64,000 bases of DNA from Novosphingobium resinovorum (GTDB lineage Bacteria > Pseudomonadota > Alphaproteobacteria > Sphingomonadales > Sphingomonadaceae), in contig NZ_BSFC01000021.1 in the NCBI RefSeq assembly GCF_027922145.1, forward strand, positions 124,001 through 188,000, read 5' to 3'. Shown in pieces: positions 16,576 to 25,480 of the stretch (the stretch's first letter is position 1; each line of letters opens with the position of its first letter). The position numbers were made by a program, and so were the translations under genes. The notes below the pieces were generated by a model. That model made no database searches, was not told the DNA's origin, and saw only the letters and a program-made list of their open reading frames with translations.

Positions 16576-16923
16576 TTACGCCTTGGCGGCGATCATGATG
16601 ATCTCGACCTTGTAGCCGGGTTCGAACAGCTTCGCCTCGCCGGTCGCGCGGGCAGGCGCGGGGTGGCCGGCGATCCATGCGTCCCAGGCCGCGTTCATTT
16701 CCGCAAAGTCCGCCATGTCGGCGAGCCAGATCGTGGCCGATAGCAAATGGTCGCGATCGCTGCCGGTGCGCGCCAGCAGCGCGTCGATCTCGGCGAGCGC
16801 CACGCGGGTCTGCTCGGCGACGCTCTCGCCCGGATTGCCGATCTGGCCAGCGAGGTAGATGGTGTCACCATGGATCACCGCTTCGCTCATGCGCGCGCCC
16901 TGATCGATGCGGGTTATCGTCAT
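16576..16923 (-). CDS. RidA family protein (reactive imine/enamine deaminase)
   Basis: A 115-residue YjgF/YER057c/UK114 protein. RidA enzymes hydrolyse reactive imines and enamines such as 2-aminoacrylate to keto acids. Visible features are the N-terminal DTIYLAGQIGNPG, the EQTRVALAEIDALLARTGS helix and the EMNAAWDAWIAGHPAPARAT segment, where the conserved Arg-Ala-Thr lies at the active cleft. ATG 16923 gives the normal length. It is the last gene of the alr-dadA-ridA unit, and DadA makes exactly the imino acids that RidA would hydrolyse, so the grouping is functionally coherent. Confidence 0.92.
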   Translation of the reverse strand: MTITRIDQGARMSEAVIHGDTIYLAGQIGNPGESVAEQTRVALAEIDALLARTGSDRDHLLSATIWLADMADFAEMNAAWDAWIAGHPAPARATGEAKLFEPGYKVEIIMIAAKA

Positions 16924-16934
16924 GTGTGGTCCTC

Positions 16935-16954
16935 TTGAGTGCCGTTGAGTGCCG
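16935..16954. repeat. Two tandem 10-bp repeats between dadA and ridA
   Basis: TTGAGTGCCG occurs twice without a spacer in the 32-bp gap between dadA and ridA. The same 10-mer forms the centre of the triple repeat at 10065-10094. The role is unknown. Confidence 0.5.
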
Positions 16955-16955
16955 C

Positions 16956-18206
16956 TCAATAACGGTTGATCGCAAGATCGGAAGCCTCGATCGCAGGGCG
17001 GCGACCAGCGATGAGGTCGGTGATGACGTGGGCCGAACCGCAAGCCATGGTCCATCCCAGCGTGCCGTGTCCGGTATTGAGGAACAGGTTCGGGATGCGC
17101 GTCGGACCGATCACCGGGGTACTGTCGGGCGTCATCGGCCGCAGCCCGCACCAGAAGCTTGCGGCTTCCAGATCGCCCCCGCCGGGGAACAGCGACCCCG
17201 CCGAATGTTCCAGCGTGGCGCGCCGTTCAGGTGGCAAGTCACGGGAAAAACCTGATATTTCTGCCATTCCACCTACACGGATGCGATCCCCCAGACGAGT
17301 GATTGCCACCTTGAAGCTCTCGTCCAGCAGAGTCGAGACGGGCGCCCGCGCCTCGTCGATGATCGGTACTGTCAACGAGTACCCCTTGACCGGGTAGACA
17401 GGCAGCCGAACACCGAGCGGCGCCACCAACTGCGGTGAGAAACTACCCATCGCGACAAGGAAGGCATCTGCGGAGACCGTGCCTTTGTCCGTCTCTACCC
17501 GGACGATCCGGCCACTCTCTTCGACCAGCCGTTGAACGTTGATTCCATTGCGGAATTCGACGCCCTTCGCTGCAGCCATTGCCGCCAGAGCATTGGTGAA
17601 CTTGAAGCAGTCACCCGTCTCGTCATTAGGCAGCCGCAACCCTCCCGCGATCGGCGCGGTGCTGGCGGCAAGTCCCGGCTCGGCAGCGATGCAGCCAGCG
17701 CGGTCGAGCACCTCGAAGGGAACACCGTCCGCTTTCAGAACGGCGATGTCCTTGCCGATGCCGTCGAGTTGCTTTTGCTCGCGGAACAATTGCAAGGTGC
17801 CTTGGCTGCGCTCGTCGTAGCGGATACCGGTTTCCCGGCGCAGCGCGATCAGGCAATCACGGCTGAATTCCGCGAGGCGCACCATGCGGCTTTTGTTGAT
17901 CGCATAATCTCTCGCATTGCAATTGCCGAGCATGGCGACAAGCCAGCGCAGCATGGCCATGTCGGCGTGCGGCCGCAGGATTAGCGGCGCGTGCTTCATC
18001 ATCAGCCATTTCACCGCCTTCATCGGGATCCCGGGCGCGGCCCATGGCGAGGCATAGCCCGGTGAGATCTCTCCGGCATTGGCAAAACTGGTTTCCAGCG
18101 CAGGCCCCTCCTGCCGGTCGATCACGACCACGTCATGCCCCGCCTCGGCCAGATACCATGCCGAAGTGACGCCGATGACTCCGCTGCCGAGAATGACGAT
18201 CTTCAT
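16956..18206 (-). CDS. dadA: D-amino acid dehydrogenase, small-subunit type
   Basis: A 416-residue membrane-associated flavoenzyme that oxidises D-amino acids, chiefly D-alanine, to imino/keto acids and ammonia, feeding electrons to the respiratory chain. The N-terminal FAD-binding motif is [20 protein letters not shown]. Further landmarks are [15 protein letters not shown], the [13 protein letters not shown] [10 protein letters not shown] and the C-terminal [14 protein letters not shown]. Full length. Its ATG overlaps the alanine racemase stop by four bases. Together they convert L-alanine to D-alanine and on to pyruvate. Confidence 0.95.
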   Translation of the reverse strand: MKIVILGSGVIGVTSAWYLAEAGHDVVVIDRQEGPALETSFANAGEISPGYASPWAAPGIPMKAVKWLMMKHAPLILRPHADMAMLRWLVAMLGNCNARDYAINKSRMVRLAEFSRDCLIALRRETGIRYDERSQGTLQLFREQKQLDGIGKDIAVLKADGVPFEVLDRAGCIAAEPGLAASTAPIAGGLRLPNDETGDCFKFTNALAAMAAAKGVEFRNGINVQRLVEESGRIVRVETDKGTVSADAFLVAMGSFSPQLVAPLGVRLPVYPVKGYSLTVPIIDEARAPVSTLLDESFKVAITRLGDRIRVGGMAEISGFSRDLPPERRATLEHSAGSLFPGGGDLEAASFWCGLRPMTPDSTPVIGPTRIPNLFLNTGHGTLGWTMACGSAHVITDLIAGRRPAIEASDLAINRY

Positions 18207-19351
18207 GCGATGTTGCTCCGGTCGAGCGCGCGCGTTCGGACGGGGCGATAGTCCCGATCGTAGCGGTGGCTGAGCTGGGTGAGGATTTCGTAGGAGATCG
18301 TGCCGGCGTCGGATGCGACCTGATCGACAGTCTGGTTCGGGCCTATCAGTTCGACGGGGGCGCCGGGATACAGGTGCTCGGTCGGAACGTCGGTGACGTC
18401 GAGCGTGATGCTGTCCATCGACACCCGCCCGACGATCGGCGCCCTAACCCCCGCGATATAGGCCGCACCGCGATTGCCGAGGCAGCGTGGCCAGCCATCG
18501 GCATAGCCCACCGGTATCGTCGCGATGCGCGTCTCGCGCGAGGCATGGAATGTCAGACCATAACCCACGCCCGTACCCGGTTGGATGGTGCGCAGCTGCG
18601 CAATCGGTGCCTCCAGGCCTACGACCGGTTGCATCGGGTTCGGCCCGGTCCCGGGGTTCCCGCCGTAAAGGGCGATACCTGCGCGCACGAGGTCGAAATG
18701 CCCGCGAGCGTGGAACGTTCCCCCGCTGTTGTCGAGTGCTCGGGGAACATCGGGGAACTGCGCAGCAACCGCCTCGAAGCTTGCTTGCTGAGCCGCGTTT
18801 GCCGGGTCATTCGGATCATCGGCACAAGCGAGATGGCTGATGATGAAGCGCAGTTCGATCCCATCGAGCAGGCTCGGCGTGACGACCAGGCGCGCGATCT
18901 CATCGGGGGGCAGCCCCATGCGCGACATGCCGGTATCGACCTGAAGGACTGCAGGCAGCGTCTCGCTTCGCAGGAGCGCCTGAGCGGACCAGCGCTCGAT
19001 CTGGTCCAGAGAATTGAGCACCGGGATGGCACCCAGTTCGGCGCACTGCGCATCCAGCCCCGGAAGCAGACCGTTGAGAACATAGATTTGCGCCTCGCCC
19101 GTCAGATTCGGCAGCAGGGCTTCCGCCTCGCTGAAGAGGGCCACGAAAAGATGGCGGCAACCCTGAGCCATGAGCGTTTGCGCTGCCGTAACTGCACCGA
19201 GGCCGTAGCCATCCGCTTTGACGACTCCGCCGGCCTGCGCAGGCGCCACCCGGTCGCGGACAAGGCGATAGTTGGCTGCGAGAGCCTCCAGGTCGATGGT
19301 AAGGCGTGCAGAGGTTATCACGAAGCCCCCTTGGCGATCCAATGCCTGCAT
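18203..19351 (-). CDS. alr: Alanine racemase, catabolic type
   Basis: A 382-residue PLP enzyme that interconverts L- and D-alanine. PLP-binding Lys is in [11 protein letters not shown]; the partner Tyr lies in [10 protein letters not shown]; the C-terminal domain has [18 protein letters not shown] 19351 is used; GTG 19321 (giving [15 protein letters not shown]) is equally plausible and fits the usual racemase N-terminus better. A longer upstream frame has no support. Its operon position with dadA and ridA and the divergent Lrp gene indicate a catabolic (DadX-like) rather than cell-wall role. Confidence 0.93.
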   Translation of the reverse strand: MQALDRQGGFVITSARLTIDLEALAANYRLVRDRVAPAQAGGVVKADGYGLGAVTAAQTLMAQGCRHLFVALFSEAEALLPNLTGEAQIYVLNGLLPGLDAQCAELGAIPVLNSLDQIERWSAQALLRSETLPAVLQVDTGMSRMGLPPDEIARLVVTPSLLDGIELRFIISHLACADDPNDPANAAQQASFEAVAAQFPDVPRALDNSGGTFHARGHFDLVRAGIALYGGNPGTGPNPMQPVVGLEAPIAQLRTIQPGTGVGYGLTFHASRETRIATIPVGYADGWPRCLGNRGAAYIAGVRAPIVGRVSMDSITLDVTDVPTEHLYPGAPVELIGPNQTVDQVASDAGTISYEILTQLSHRYDRDYRPVRTRALDRSNIA

Positions 19352-19402
19352 CGTATCGCATGACCACGCAAATGGGCTGCCGAATACTCTAATATTATGC
19401 CA

Positions 19403-19429
19403 CATTATGCGATGTTGCACACGATAATG
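19403..19429. promoter_or_regulatory. Candidate Lrp/AsnC operator in the alr // lrp spacer
   Basis: CATTAT (19403-19408) and ATAATG (19424-19429) form an inverted pair with a 15-bp spacer. A third ATTATG-type copy lies just upstream (19393-19399). The site sits between the divergent alr and Lrp-type genes, the usual place for autoregulation with activation of the neighbour. Confidence 0.5.
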
Positions 19430-19447
19430 CGGAGAAATCACAAGATC

Positions 19448-19915
19448 ATGCCTATGGCCGCCGACGCCGTCGATCGCGCGATTCTTCGCCTTCTGCGTCT
19501 GGACGGGCGACGCCCGAATTCCGAGATCGCCGAAGAGGTCGGCCTGTCGCCATCGGCATGCCTGCGTCGCATCCGCTTGCTCGAGGATCGCGGCGTGATT
19601 CGCGGCTACACCGTGCTCACGGGGCCTGACGACGATGACGAACGCGGGGTGGACGTCGTCGTCCAGGTCACGCTGGACCGTCAGACCGACGACTACCTGT
19701 CGCGCTTCGAACATGCGGTGCGGCAATGCCCCGAAGTGCGAGAGTGTTTCCTGATGACAGGTGACGTGGACTACTGGTTGCGCCTGCGCACGGAAAGCGT
19801 CGCGGCCTACGAGGCGATCCACGGCGAGGTGCTCTCTCGCCTGCCCGGCGTCACCCGCATCAACTCCAGCTTCGCCATGCGGGACGCGATGCGCCCGCGC
19901 CGCGCGAGAAAATAG
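19448..19915 (+). CDS. Lrp/AsnC family transcriptional regulator
   Basis: A 155-residue amino-acid-sensing regulator. The N-terminal helix-turn-helix (VDRAILRLLRLDGRRPNSEI, then VGLSPSACLRRIRLLED) is followed by the RAM ligand-binding domain (VQVTLDRQTDDYLSRFEHAV, ECFLMTGDVDYWLRL). ATG 19448 is used; 19454 is possible and the frame is open from 19397. It is divergent from alr-dadA-ridA with a 96-bp spacer, so its likely job is to induce that unit when alanine or a D-amino acid is present, as DadR/Lrp-type proteins do. Confidence 0.92.
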   Translation: MPMAADAVDRAILRLLRLDGRRPNSEIAEEVGLSPSACLRRIRLLEDRGVIRGYTVLTGPDDDDERGVDVVVQVTLDRQTDDYLSRFEHAVRQCPEVRECFLMTGDVDYWLRLRTESVAAYEAIHGEVLSRLPGVTRINSSFAMRDAMRPRRARK

Positions 19916-20035
19916 CGCTGCAGATCCCCTTGATTTCGGGTTTCGCCGCAATGCGGCCTTGACCTTCCCCATCGCATCGGCTTTCCGGGCGCCGCTACCA
20001 TTCACGTGGTTGTGCGCAAAAAATGGGCAACCTCC

Positions 20036-20048
20036 GACATTAAATGTC
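20036..20048. promoter_or_regulatory. 13-bp palindrome upstream of the TonB receptor
   Basis: GACATT-A-AATGTC is a perfect palindrome, flanked by a wider inverted pair AAAAAATGG (20018-20026) and CCATTTTTT (20048-20056). The region is markedly AT-rich and probably contains the receptor promoter. No regulator is assigned. Confidence 0.45.
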
Positions 20049-20066
20049 CATTTTTTGAGCAATAAT

Positions 20067-20085
20067 ATTTCTTGTATATACATTA
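20067..20085. promoter_or_regulatory. HutC-type operator upstream of the TonB receptor
   Basis: ATTTCTTGTATATACATTA differs from the hutF/hutI spacer element (29339-29357) at only two of 19 positions. Its core GTATATAC fits the GTNTANAC consensus of HutC/GntR regulators. It lies about 90 bp upstream of the receptor start, in a promoter-like position. Confidence 0.65.
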
Positions 20086-20174
20086 TCGACTCGGCACTAT
20101 GCGAGTCGTCAACAGGGATGAAGGTGACCGGCCGCCAGAAGCCGCCTTCGCCATATTGAGGGAAAAGACAGTCG

Positions 20175-22454
20175 ATGACCGTTCACAGCAAGTTTCGTCG
20201 CGCCTTTCTGAATTGCGGGGTCGCTTCCGCCGTTTTCACTCTCGCCAACGTCGTGCCTGCGGCTGCCCATGCCCAGGCTGCTGACGAAGCCGCCCAGAAT
20301 GGCAACGACATCGTCGTGACCGCACTGCGCCGCGACACCACGGTGCAGACCACGCCGATGGCGATCACCGCCCTCACCGGCGAGACGCTGACCAATGCCG
20401 GCGTCACCAACATCGCCGACTATGCCAAGTTCGTCCCCTCGCTGCGCATCCAAGACAACGGCCCCGGCCAGCGCCGCGTGAGCCTTCGCGGCGTGCAGGC
20501 ATCGGGCGAGGCGACCGTGGGCGTCTATTACGACGACACCCCCGTCACCGGTTCGGTCGGCGTATCGAGCGACGCGGCGGGCCGTACCGCCGACTTCACC
20601 CTGTTCGACGTCAACCGCATCGAAGTGCTGCGCGGGCCGCAGGGCACGCTCTACGGCGCCAGCTCGATGGGCGGCGCGATCCGCGTGATCTTCAACAAGC
20701 CCACGCAGGAATACGAGGGCACCGTCGAAGGCCAGGCCATGACCACCAAGGGCGGCGGCTTCGGCTACTTCGTCAACGGCATGGTCAACGTGCCGCTGGT
20801 CAAGGACGTGCTGGCCGCGCGCGCGGTGCTCTACCGCCGCGACAGCGACGGCTACATCGACAATACCTACCTGAACCGCAAGAACGTCAACGACTACACC
20901 GCCACGGGCGGCCGCCTGATGCTGCGCTTCACGCCGACTTCCAACTTCACGATCGACGGCACCGCCGCGTTCGAGAACACCGATGCGGTCTCCGCCACCT
21001 GGAACCCCTCGGTCGGCAAGTACAAGTCGGCGGCGCAGGTCAACCTGCCCTATACCGACAAGTCGCAGCTCTACAGCCTGACCGCGAACTGGGACGTGGG
21101 CTTCGCCAACCTGACCTCGATCACCAGCTACCAGCACCGCAAGTCGGCTTATGCCGCCGATGACAGCTACTACATCGGCACTTACCGGACCGAGGCCAAG
21201 TGCGCGTCCTACACCGGCAGCGCCTGCTCGTCCGACACGCTGGCCAGCTACTACGATTATCTCGACAGCATCAGCCCGGCGGCGATCTACTATCCGGGAT
21301 CGACCAAGGACTTCACGCAGGAAGTGCGCCTCAGCTCCACCGAGGGTGGCCCGATCGACTGGACCGTCGGCGCGTTCTTCCAGAACCGCAAGAACCACGT
21401 CACCTCCGAAGACGCCCTGGCCGACGACGCCACCGGCGAGATCATCTTCCCGGTCCAGCTGATCTATCGCCGCGAGATCTTCGACAAGCTCAAGCAGGTC
21501 GCCGTCTTCGGCGAGGGTACGTACCACGTCACCCCGTCGCTGAGCCTCACCGCCGGCATCCGCTATTACGACTACGACAAGACCGTCACCGGCTATACCG
21601 ACATCGCCTGGACCCTGATCGGAGCGCCCGAACGCCCGGTCAGCACCGTCAAGTCCTCGGCCGACGGCACGCTGCTCAAGTTCAACGCCTCGTGGCAGGC
21701 CAACCCCGACATGCTGTTCTACGCGACGGCATCGCAGGGCTACCGTCCGGGCGGCGCCAACCAGGTCATCGGCCTCTCGGCGGACCTGACCCCGTACCAG
21801 GCCGACAAGCTGTGGAACTATGAAGTCGGCAGCAAGCTCAGCCTGCTGGGCCGCGCGCTGACCCTGAACCTTGCCGCGTTCCAGATCGACTGGGACAACA
21901 TGCAGGTCAGCGGGCGCACCACCAACGGCGCCTACTCGTTCCTGTCCAACGCCGGCGCCGCGCGCATCCGTGGCCTCGAGGCCGAAGCCTTCGTGCGTCC
22001 GGTCAAGGGCGTGCAGCTGAACTTCTCGGGCAACTATCTCGACGCCAAGCTGACCGAGGACCAGGTGAACGACGCCGTCGTCGCCGCCGGCCGCGCCGGG
22101 GACCGCATCCCCTACATCCCGCACTTCGCCGGATCGGTGGGTGCCGAATACCGCACGCCGGTCAGCGATACGGTCGAGTTCTTCGCTCGCGGAGACCTCA
22201 ACTACGTCGGCTCGTCCTATTCGGAGTTCCGTCCCACCAACGTCTACCGCGTGAAGATGGACGACTATGTCCTCGCCAACTTGCGCGTCGGCTTCGAGCT
22301 GCCGGAAAGCGATGCGGGCATCTACCTGTTCGTGAACAACGTCTTCGACGCGGTCGCGATCAACCGCGCATCGATGTCGTCCACGCCCAACAGCTACGCT
22401 GCCACCTCGGCCGCGCCGCGCACCATCGGCGTGAACGTGCGTCGCAGCTTCTGA
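20175..22454 (+). CDS. TonB-dependent outer-membrane receptor
   Basis: A 759-residue outer-membrane gated channel. The signal peptide (residues 1-35, ending AAAHAQA) is followed by a TonB-box-like DIVVTALRR, the plug domain (ADYAKFVPSLRIQDNGPGQ, then RIEVLRGPQGTLYGASSMGG) and a 22-strand barrel ending in a C-terminal Phe (VNVRRSF). No STN signalling domain is present, so it is not a transducer. A HutC-type operator lies upstream, and a secreted M14 peptidase gene follows in the same direction. Cargo may be a histidine-containing peptide or a related compound (inference). Confidence 0.94.
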   Translation: MTVHSKFRRAFLNCGVASAVFTLANVVPAAAHAQAADEAAQNGNDIVVTALRRDTTVQTTPMAITALTGETLTNAGVTNIADYAKFVPSLRIQDNGPGQRRVSLRGVQASGEATVGVYYDDTPVTGSVGVSSDAAGRTADFTLFDVNRIEVLRGPQGTLYGASSMGGAIRVIFNKPTQEYEGTVEGQAMTTKGGGFGYFVNGMVNVPLVKDVLAARAVLYRRDSDGYIDNTYLNRKNVNDYTATGGRLMLRFTPTSNFTIDGTAAFENTDAVSATWNPSVGKYKSAAQVNLPYTDKSQLYSLTANWDVGFANLTSITSYQHRKSAYAADDSYYIGTYRTEAKCASYTGSACSSDTLASYYDYLDSISPAAIYYPGSTKDFTQEVRLSSTEGGPIDWTVGAFFQNRKNHVTSEDALADDATGEIIFPVQLIYRREIFDKLKQVAVFGEGTYHVTPSLSLTAGIRYYDYDKTVTGYTDIAWTLIGAPERPVSTVKSSADGTLLKFNASWQANPDMLFYATASQGYRPGGANQVIGLSADLTPYQADKLWNYEVGSKLSLLGRALTLNLAAFQIDWDNMQVSGRTTNGAYSFLSNAGAARIRGLEAEAFVRPVKGVQLNFSGNYLDAKLTEDQVNDAVVAAGRAGDRIPYIPHFAGSVGAEYRTPVSDTVEFFARGDLNYVGSSYSEFRPTNVYRVKMDDYVLANLRVGFELPESDAGIYLFVNNVFDAVAINRASMSSTPNSYAATSAAPRTIGVNVRRSF

Positions 22455-22460
22455 TGCTCA

Positions 22461-22559
22461 CCCCGACTTCGTCATTGCGAGCGTAGCGAAGCAATCCAGG
22501 GCGGTGCCCGCCGCTCTGGATTGCCGCGGCCCTGCGGGCCTCGCAATGACGAAGCGGGG
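22461..22559. repeat. Intergenic inverted-repeat element, family B, copy 2
   Basis: CCCGACTTCGTCATTGCGAG with the following CGTAGCGAAGCAATCCAG pairs imperfectly with CTCTGGATTGCCGCGGCCCT and the following GCAATGACGAAGCGGGG. It lies between the TonB receptor and the M14 peptidase genes. Confidence 0.7.
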
Positions 22560-22604
22560 CGTGGAAAACCTTCTGATCCCAATCTGCTCACGGAGTCCCA
22601 GCAC

Positions 22605-25205
22605 ATGAAAACGCACAAGTCGGCGCGCCTCGCGCGCGTCCTGATGGCCGCCTCGGCGCTGGGGCTCTGTGCTCCGGCACTTGCCCAGAGCGTGCCGAGC
22701 ACCAAGGACGTGCTCGGCCACGAAGTCGGCGAGGACTACTACCTCGCCAACTACGAGGATGCAGTCCGCTACTTCGAGGCGCTCGCCAAGGCCTCGGACC
22801 GCATCAAGCTGTTCCAGAGCGGCAAGTCCACGCACGGCAAGACTTTCGTTTACGCCGTCATCTCCAGCCCGGAGAACATCGCCAATTTCGACAAGTACAA
22901 GGCGATCTCCAAGCGCCTCGGCGACGCACGCGGCCTGAGCGATGCGGAGGCGAAGACGCTCGCCGCCGAAAGCCCGATCATCGTCCACATCGACGGCGGC
23001 ATGCACGCCAGCGAAGTGTCCGACCACCAGCTGCCGCTGGCGCTGGCGCACAAGCTGCTGTCGGCGAAGAACGACGCCGAAGTCGACGGCATCCTCAAGA
23101 ACGTCATCCTCGTCCTGTGGCCCACGCTGAACCCGGACGGGCAGGACATGGTCGTCGACTGGTACCGCAAGCAGCGCGGCACGAAGTGGGAGACGAGCCG
23201 CACACCCTGGCTCTACCAGGAGTACGTCGGCCACGACAACAACCGCGACGGCTACATGCTCAACATGAAGGAGAGCCAGGTCGTCAACGCGACGGAGCAG
23301 GACTACGCGCCGGTGATCTGGTACAGCCAGCATCAGGTCGCGCCGTTCCCCGCGCGCATCTGGGTGCCGCCCTTCGCCGATCCGGTCTCGTCCAACATCA
23401 GCCCGTACATGCGGATCTGGACCAACGCCATCGGCACCAACATCATGACCCGCATGGAAACCGAGGGCAAGCCCGGCGCCATCGCGCAGGCCCGGTTCGA
23501 CAACTGGTACGCCGGGTTCCTCGACTACATCCACGTCTTCCGCAACACGATCTCGTTCTTCACCGAGACCGCGCACGACAGCGCGACGCCCAAGACCTGG
23601 AAGGTCAGCGACTTCCCCAAGGCGCAGCAGGACTTGAAGGCCCAGATCATGTATCCGCATCCCTGGCAGGGCGGCGAGTGGCATCTGAAGAACTCGGTCG
23701 ACTACATGCTGACCGCCTCGATGTCGGTGCTGGAGACGGCGCAGAAATACCGCGAGACGCTGCTGTTCAACCGCTATCAGGCGGGCCGCGACATGATCGC
23801 CGCCGCCGCGAAGGACGGCCCGGGCGCCTACGTCATCCCGGCCGACCAGACCGACGTGCCGGAGGCCGCCTCGCTCGCACAGCTGATGATTTCGCACGGT
23901 CTCGACGTGATGCAGACCTCGGCGCCGACCGCGATCGGCGGGCAGACCTATGCGGCGGGCAGCTGGGTCGTGCCGATGGACCAGCCCTTCGCGGGCCTGG
24001 CGCGCGAGCTGTTCGATCCGCAGAAGTACCCCGACGCCATCCTCGGCGGGGACGGCAACCCGGCCGATCTGCCCTACGACGTCACCGGCTGGACCCTGCC
24101 TATGCAGATGGGCATCAAGGTGGAGCGCATCGCCAAGCCGCTCGACGCTTCTGCCCGCGCCTCGCTCACCAAGGTCGCGGCCGCGACGCCGCCCACAGGC
24201 GGGGTCACCGGGTCGGGTTCGACCTACCTGCTCGATCGCCGCGTCAACAACAGCTACCGGGTGATGAACGCGGCGCTGGCGGCGGGCGGCAAGGCTAGCT
24301 GGAGCGCGGACACCATCGCCCTCACCGGCCTTTCGTCCGACGCCGTGGGCAAGCTTGCCGGCCAGTACAGCGTCAACGTCACCGCCAGCACCGATGCTCC
24401 CACCGGCGAGGCGGTGCGCAAGGGCCGCGTCGCGCTCTACCGTCCGTGGGGCTCCAACATCGACGAGGGATGGACCCGCTGGCTGCTGGAGCAGTACGAC
24501 TTCGGCGCCAAGAGCGTCTACAACGCCGACGTCAAGGCGGGCCTTGCAGGCAAGTACGACACCATCGTCCTGCCCGACATGTCCGCTCCGGGCAAATCCC
24601 GCCCCGGCGACACCGCGCCTGCCGCCGACTTCGAGTCCAAGTACAAGGGCCCCCTTGCCTCGCTGATGGACGGGTTCAGCCCCGCCCAGATGCCCGCCCC
24701 CTATGCCGGCGGCATCGGCGAGGACGGTGCGAAGAAGCTCAAGGACTTCGTGAAGAACGGCGGTACGCTGGTGGCGCTGAACAATGCCTCCGATGCGGTG
24801 ATCGACCTGTTCGACCTGCCGGTGACCAACATCCTCAAGGACGCCAAGGCCGACTTCTTCTTCTGCTCCGGCGCGCTGTTGCAGGTGCAGCTGGCGCCCG
24901 GCACGAAGATCGCGGCGGGCATGCCGCTCGACCCCATCGTGATGTTCGAGCGCGGCCCCGCCTTCGCGCCCAAGCCCGGCTTCAAGGGCAAGGTGCTGGC
25001 CTCCTACGCCCCCACCGGCAACCCGCTGCGCAGCGGCGTCCTGCTCCACCCCGAGGCGATCCAGGGCAAGGCGGCCGCCGTCGTGGTCGAGTACGGCAAG
25101 GGCAAGGTCTACCTCTACGGCTTCCGCCCGCAGTGGCGCGGCCAGTCGCACGGGGCCTACAAGGCGTTCTTCAACACGCTCTACCCCGACAACACGGGCA
25201 AATGA
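22605..25205 (+). CDS. Secreted M14-family zinc carboxypeptidase, large form
   Basis: An 866-residue exported metallopeptidase. Signal peptide residues 1-27 (ALGLCAPALAQS). The M14 domain supplies the zinc ligands in HIDGGMHASEVSDHQ (HxxE) and WYSQHQVAPFPA (second His), and the catalytic Glu is expected in FFTETAHDS. NPDGQDMVVDWYR and HDNNRDGYMLN are further family signatures. The C-terminal half (from about residue 600) resembles a class I glutamine-amidotransferase-like fold often attached to such peptidases. Upstream are a TonB receptor and a HutC-type box; a terminator follows. Together they could release and import amino acids or peptides. Confidence 0.9.
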   Translation: MKTHKSARLARVLMAASALGLCAPALAQSVPSTKDVLGHEVGEDYYLANYEDAVRYFEALAKASDRIKLFQSGKSTHGKTFVYAVISSPENIANFDKYKAISKRLGDARGLSDAEAKTLAAESPIIVHIDGGMHASEVSDHQLPLALAHKLLSAKNDAEVDGILKNVILVLWPTLNPDGQDMVVDWYRKQRGTKWETSRTPWLYQEYVGHDNNRDGYMLNMKESQVVNATEQDYAPVIWYSQHQVAPFPARIWVPPFADPVSSNISPYMRIWTNAIGTNIMTRMETEGKPGAIAQARFDNWYAGFLDYIHVFRNTISFFTETAHDSATPKTWKVSDFPKAQQDLKAQIMYPHPWQGGEWHLKNSVDYMLTASMSVLETAQKYRETLLFNRYQAGRDMIAAAAKDGPGAYVIPADQTDVPEAASLAQLMISHGLDVMQTSAPTAIGGQTYAAGSWVVPMDQPFAGLARELFDPQKYPDAILGGDGNPADLPYDVTGWTLPMQMGIKVERIAKPLDASARASLTKVAAATPPTGGVTGSGSTYLLDRRVNNSYRVMNAALAAGGKASWSADTIALTGLSSDAVGKLAGQYSVNVTASTDAPTGEAVRKGRVALYRPWGSNIDEGWTRWLLEQYDFGAKSVYNADVKAGLAGKYDTIVLPDMSAPGKSRPGDTAPAADFESKYKGPLASLMDGFSPAQMPAPYAGGIGEDGAKKLKDFVKNGGTLVALNNASDAVIDLFDLPVTNILKDAKADFFFCSGALLQVQLAPGTKIAAGMPLDPIVMFERGPAFAPKPGFKGKVLASYAPTGNPLRSGVLLHPEAIQGKAAAVVVEYGKGKVYLYGFRPQWRGQSHGAYKAFFNTLYPDNTGK

Positions 25206-25214
25206 TCCACCCTT

Positions 25215-25244
25215 GGGGGCGTCGCGATGGCGGCGCCCCCTTTT
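25215..25244 (+). terminator. Intrinsic terminator after the M14 peptidase
   Basis: GGGGGCG (25215-25221) pairs with CGCCCCC (25234-25240) and is followed by TTTT. It lies 9 bp after the stop codon. Stem strength and the T-run support a rho-independent terminator. Confidence 0.65.
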
Positions 25245-25247
25245 CAT

Positions 25248-25406
25248 AAGGTGACGCAGGTTTACACGGTTTACACGGTCCAGAGGGGAAAGGTGTAACC
25301 TTGGGCCGAAAAGTGTCACCTTAGGGGCGCAAGGTGACACATCCGGCGGAAAATGTGTCACCTTGCGCGCGCGAAGTGTCACCTTGCAGACCCGATGTGT
25401 AACCTT
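25248..25406. repeat. TGT(C/A)ACCTT repeats at about 21-bp period
   Basis: Direct copies of TGTAACCTT or TGTCACCTT start at 25294, 25314, 25356, 25377 and 25398; the steps are 20, 42, 21 and 21 bp. An inverted copy (AAGGTGACA) is at 25331-25339 and an imperfect one (AAGGTGACG) at 25248-25256. A 9-bp tandem GTTTACACG lies at 25260-25277. Two helical turns between copies puts every site on one face of the helix. It lies between convergent genes and codes for nothing visible. Confidence 0.75.
25331..25364. terminator. Perfect 12-bp hairpin inside the repeat array
   Basis: AAGGTGACACAT (25331-25342) and ATGTGTCACCTT (25353-25364) form a perfect stem with a 10-nt loop. It falls between two convergent genes and could end transcription from either side, but it lacks a T-run and may simply be two of the array motifs in opposite orientation. 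Confidence 0.35.
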
Positions 25407-25480
25407 GTGACGGGACGAAGCGAGCGGCGAGTTCATGCCGCGCAACGTACCGGCTCACGCACCTTGTAGGAAAGCGCGGA

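Noticed and set aside
18203..20083. A 626-codon version of the alanine racemase
   Set aside because: The extra 244 residues run antisense through the Lrp gene; racemase homology begins near 19321-19351.
25248..25406. Possible CRISPR array
   Set aside because: Repeat units are only 9 bp, vary at one base, have an inverted copy and a 21-bp period; CRISPR repeats are 23-47 bp with unique spacers of similar length. No cas genes are near.
25248..25406. Possible replication origin with iterons
   Set aside because: The phasing is iteron-like, but there is no rep, par or dnaA gene nearby, so I report it only as an unexplained array.
22458..25445. A 995-codon reverse-strand frame opposite the M14 peptidase
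   Set aside because: Same antisense effect; no signal peptide, domain or motif, while the forward frame has zinc-ligand motifs.
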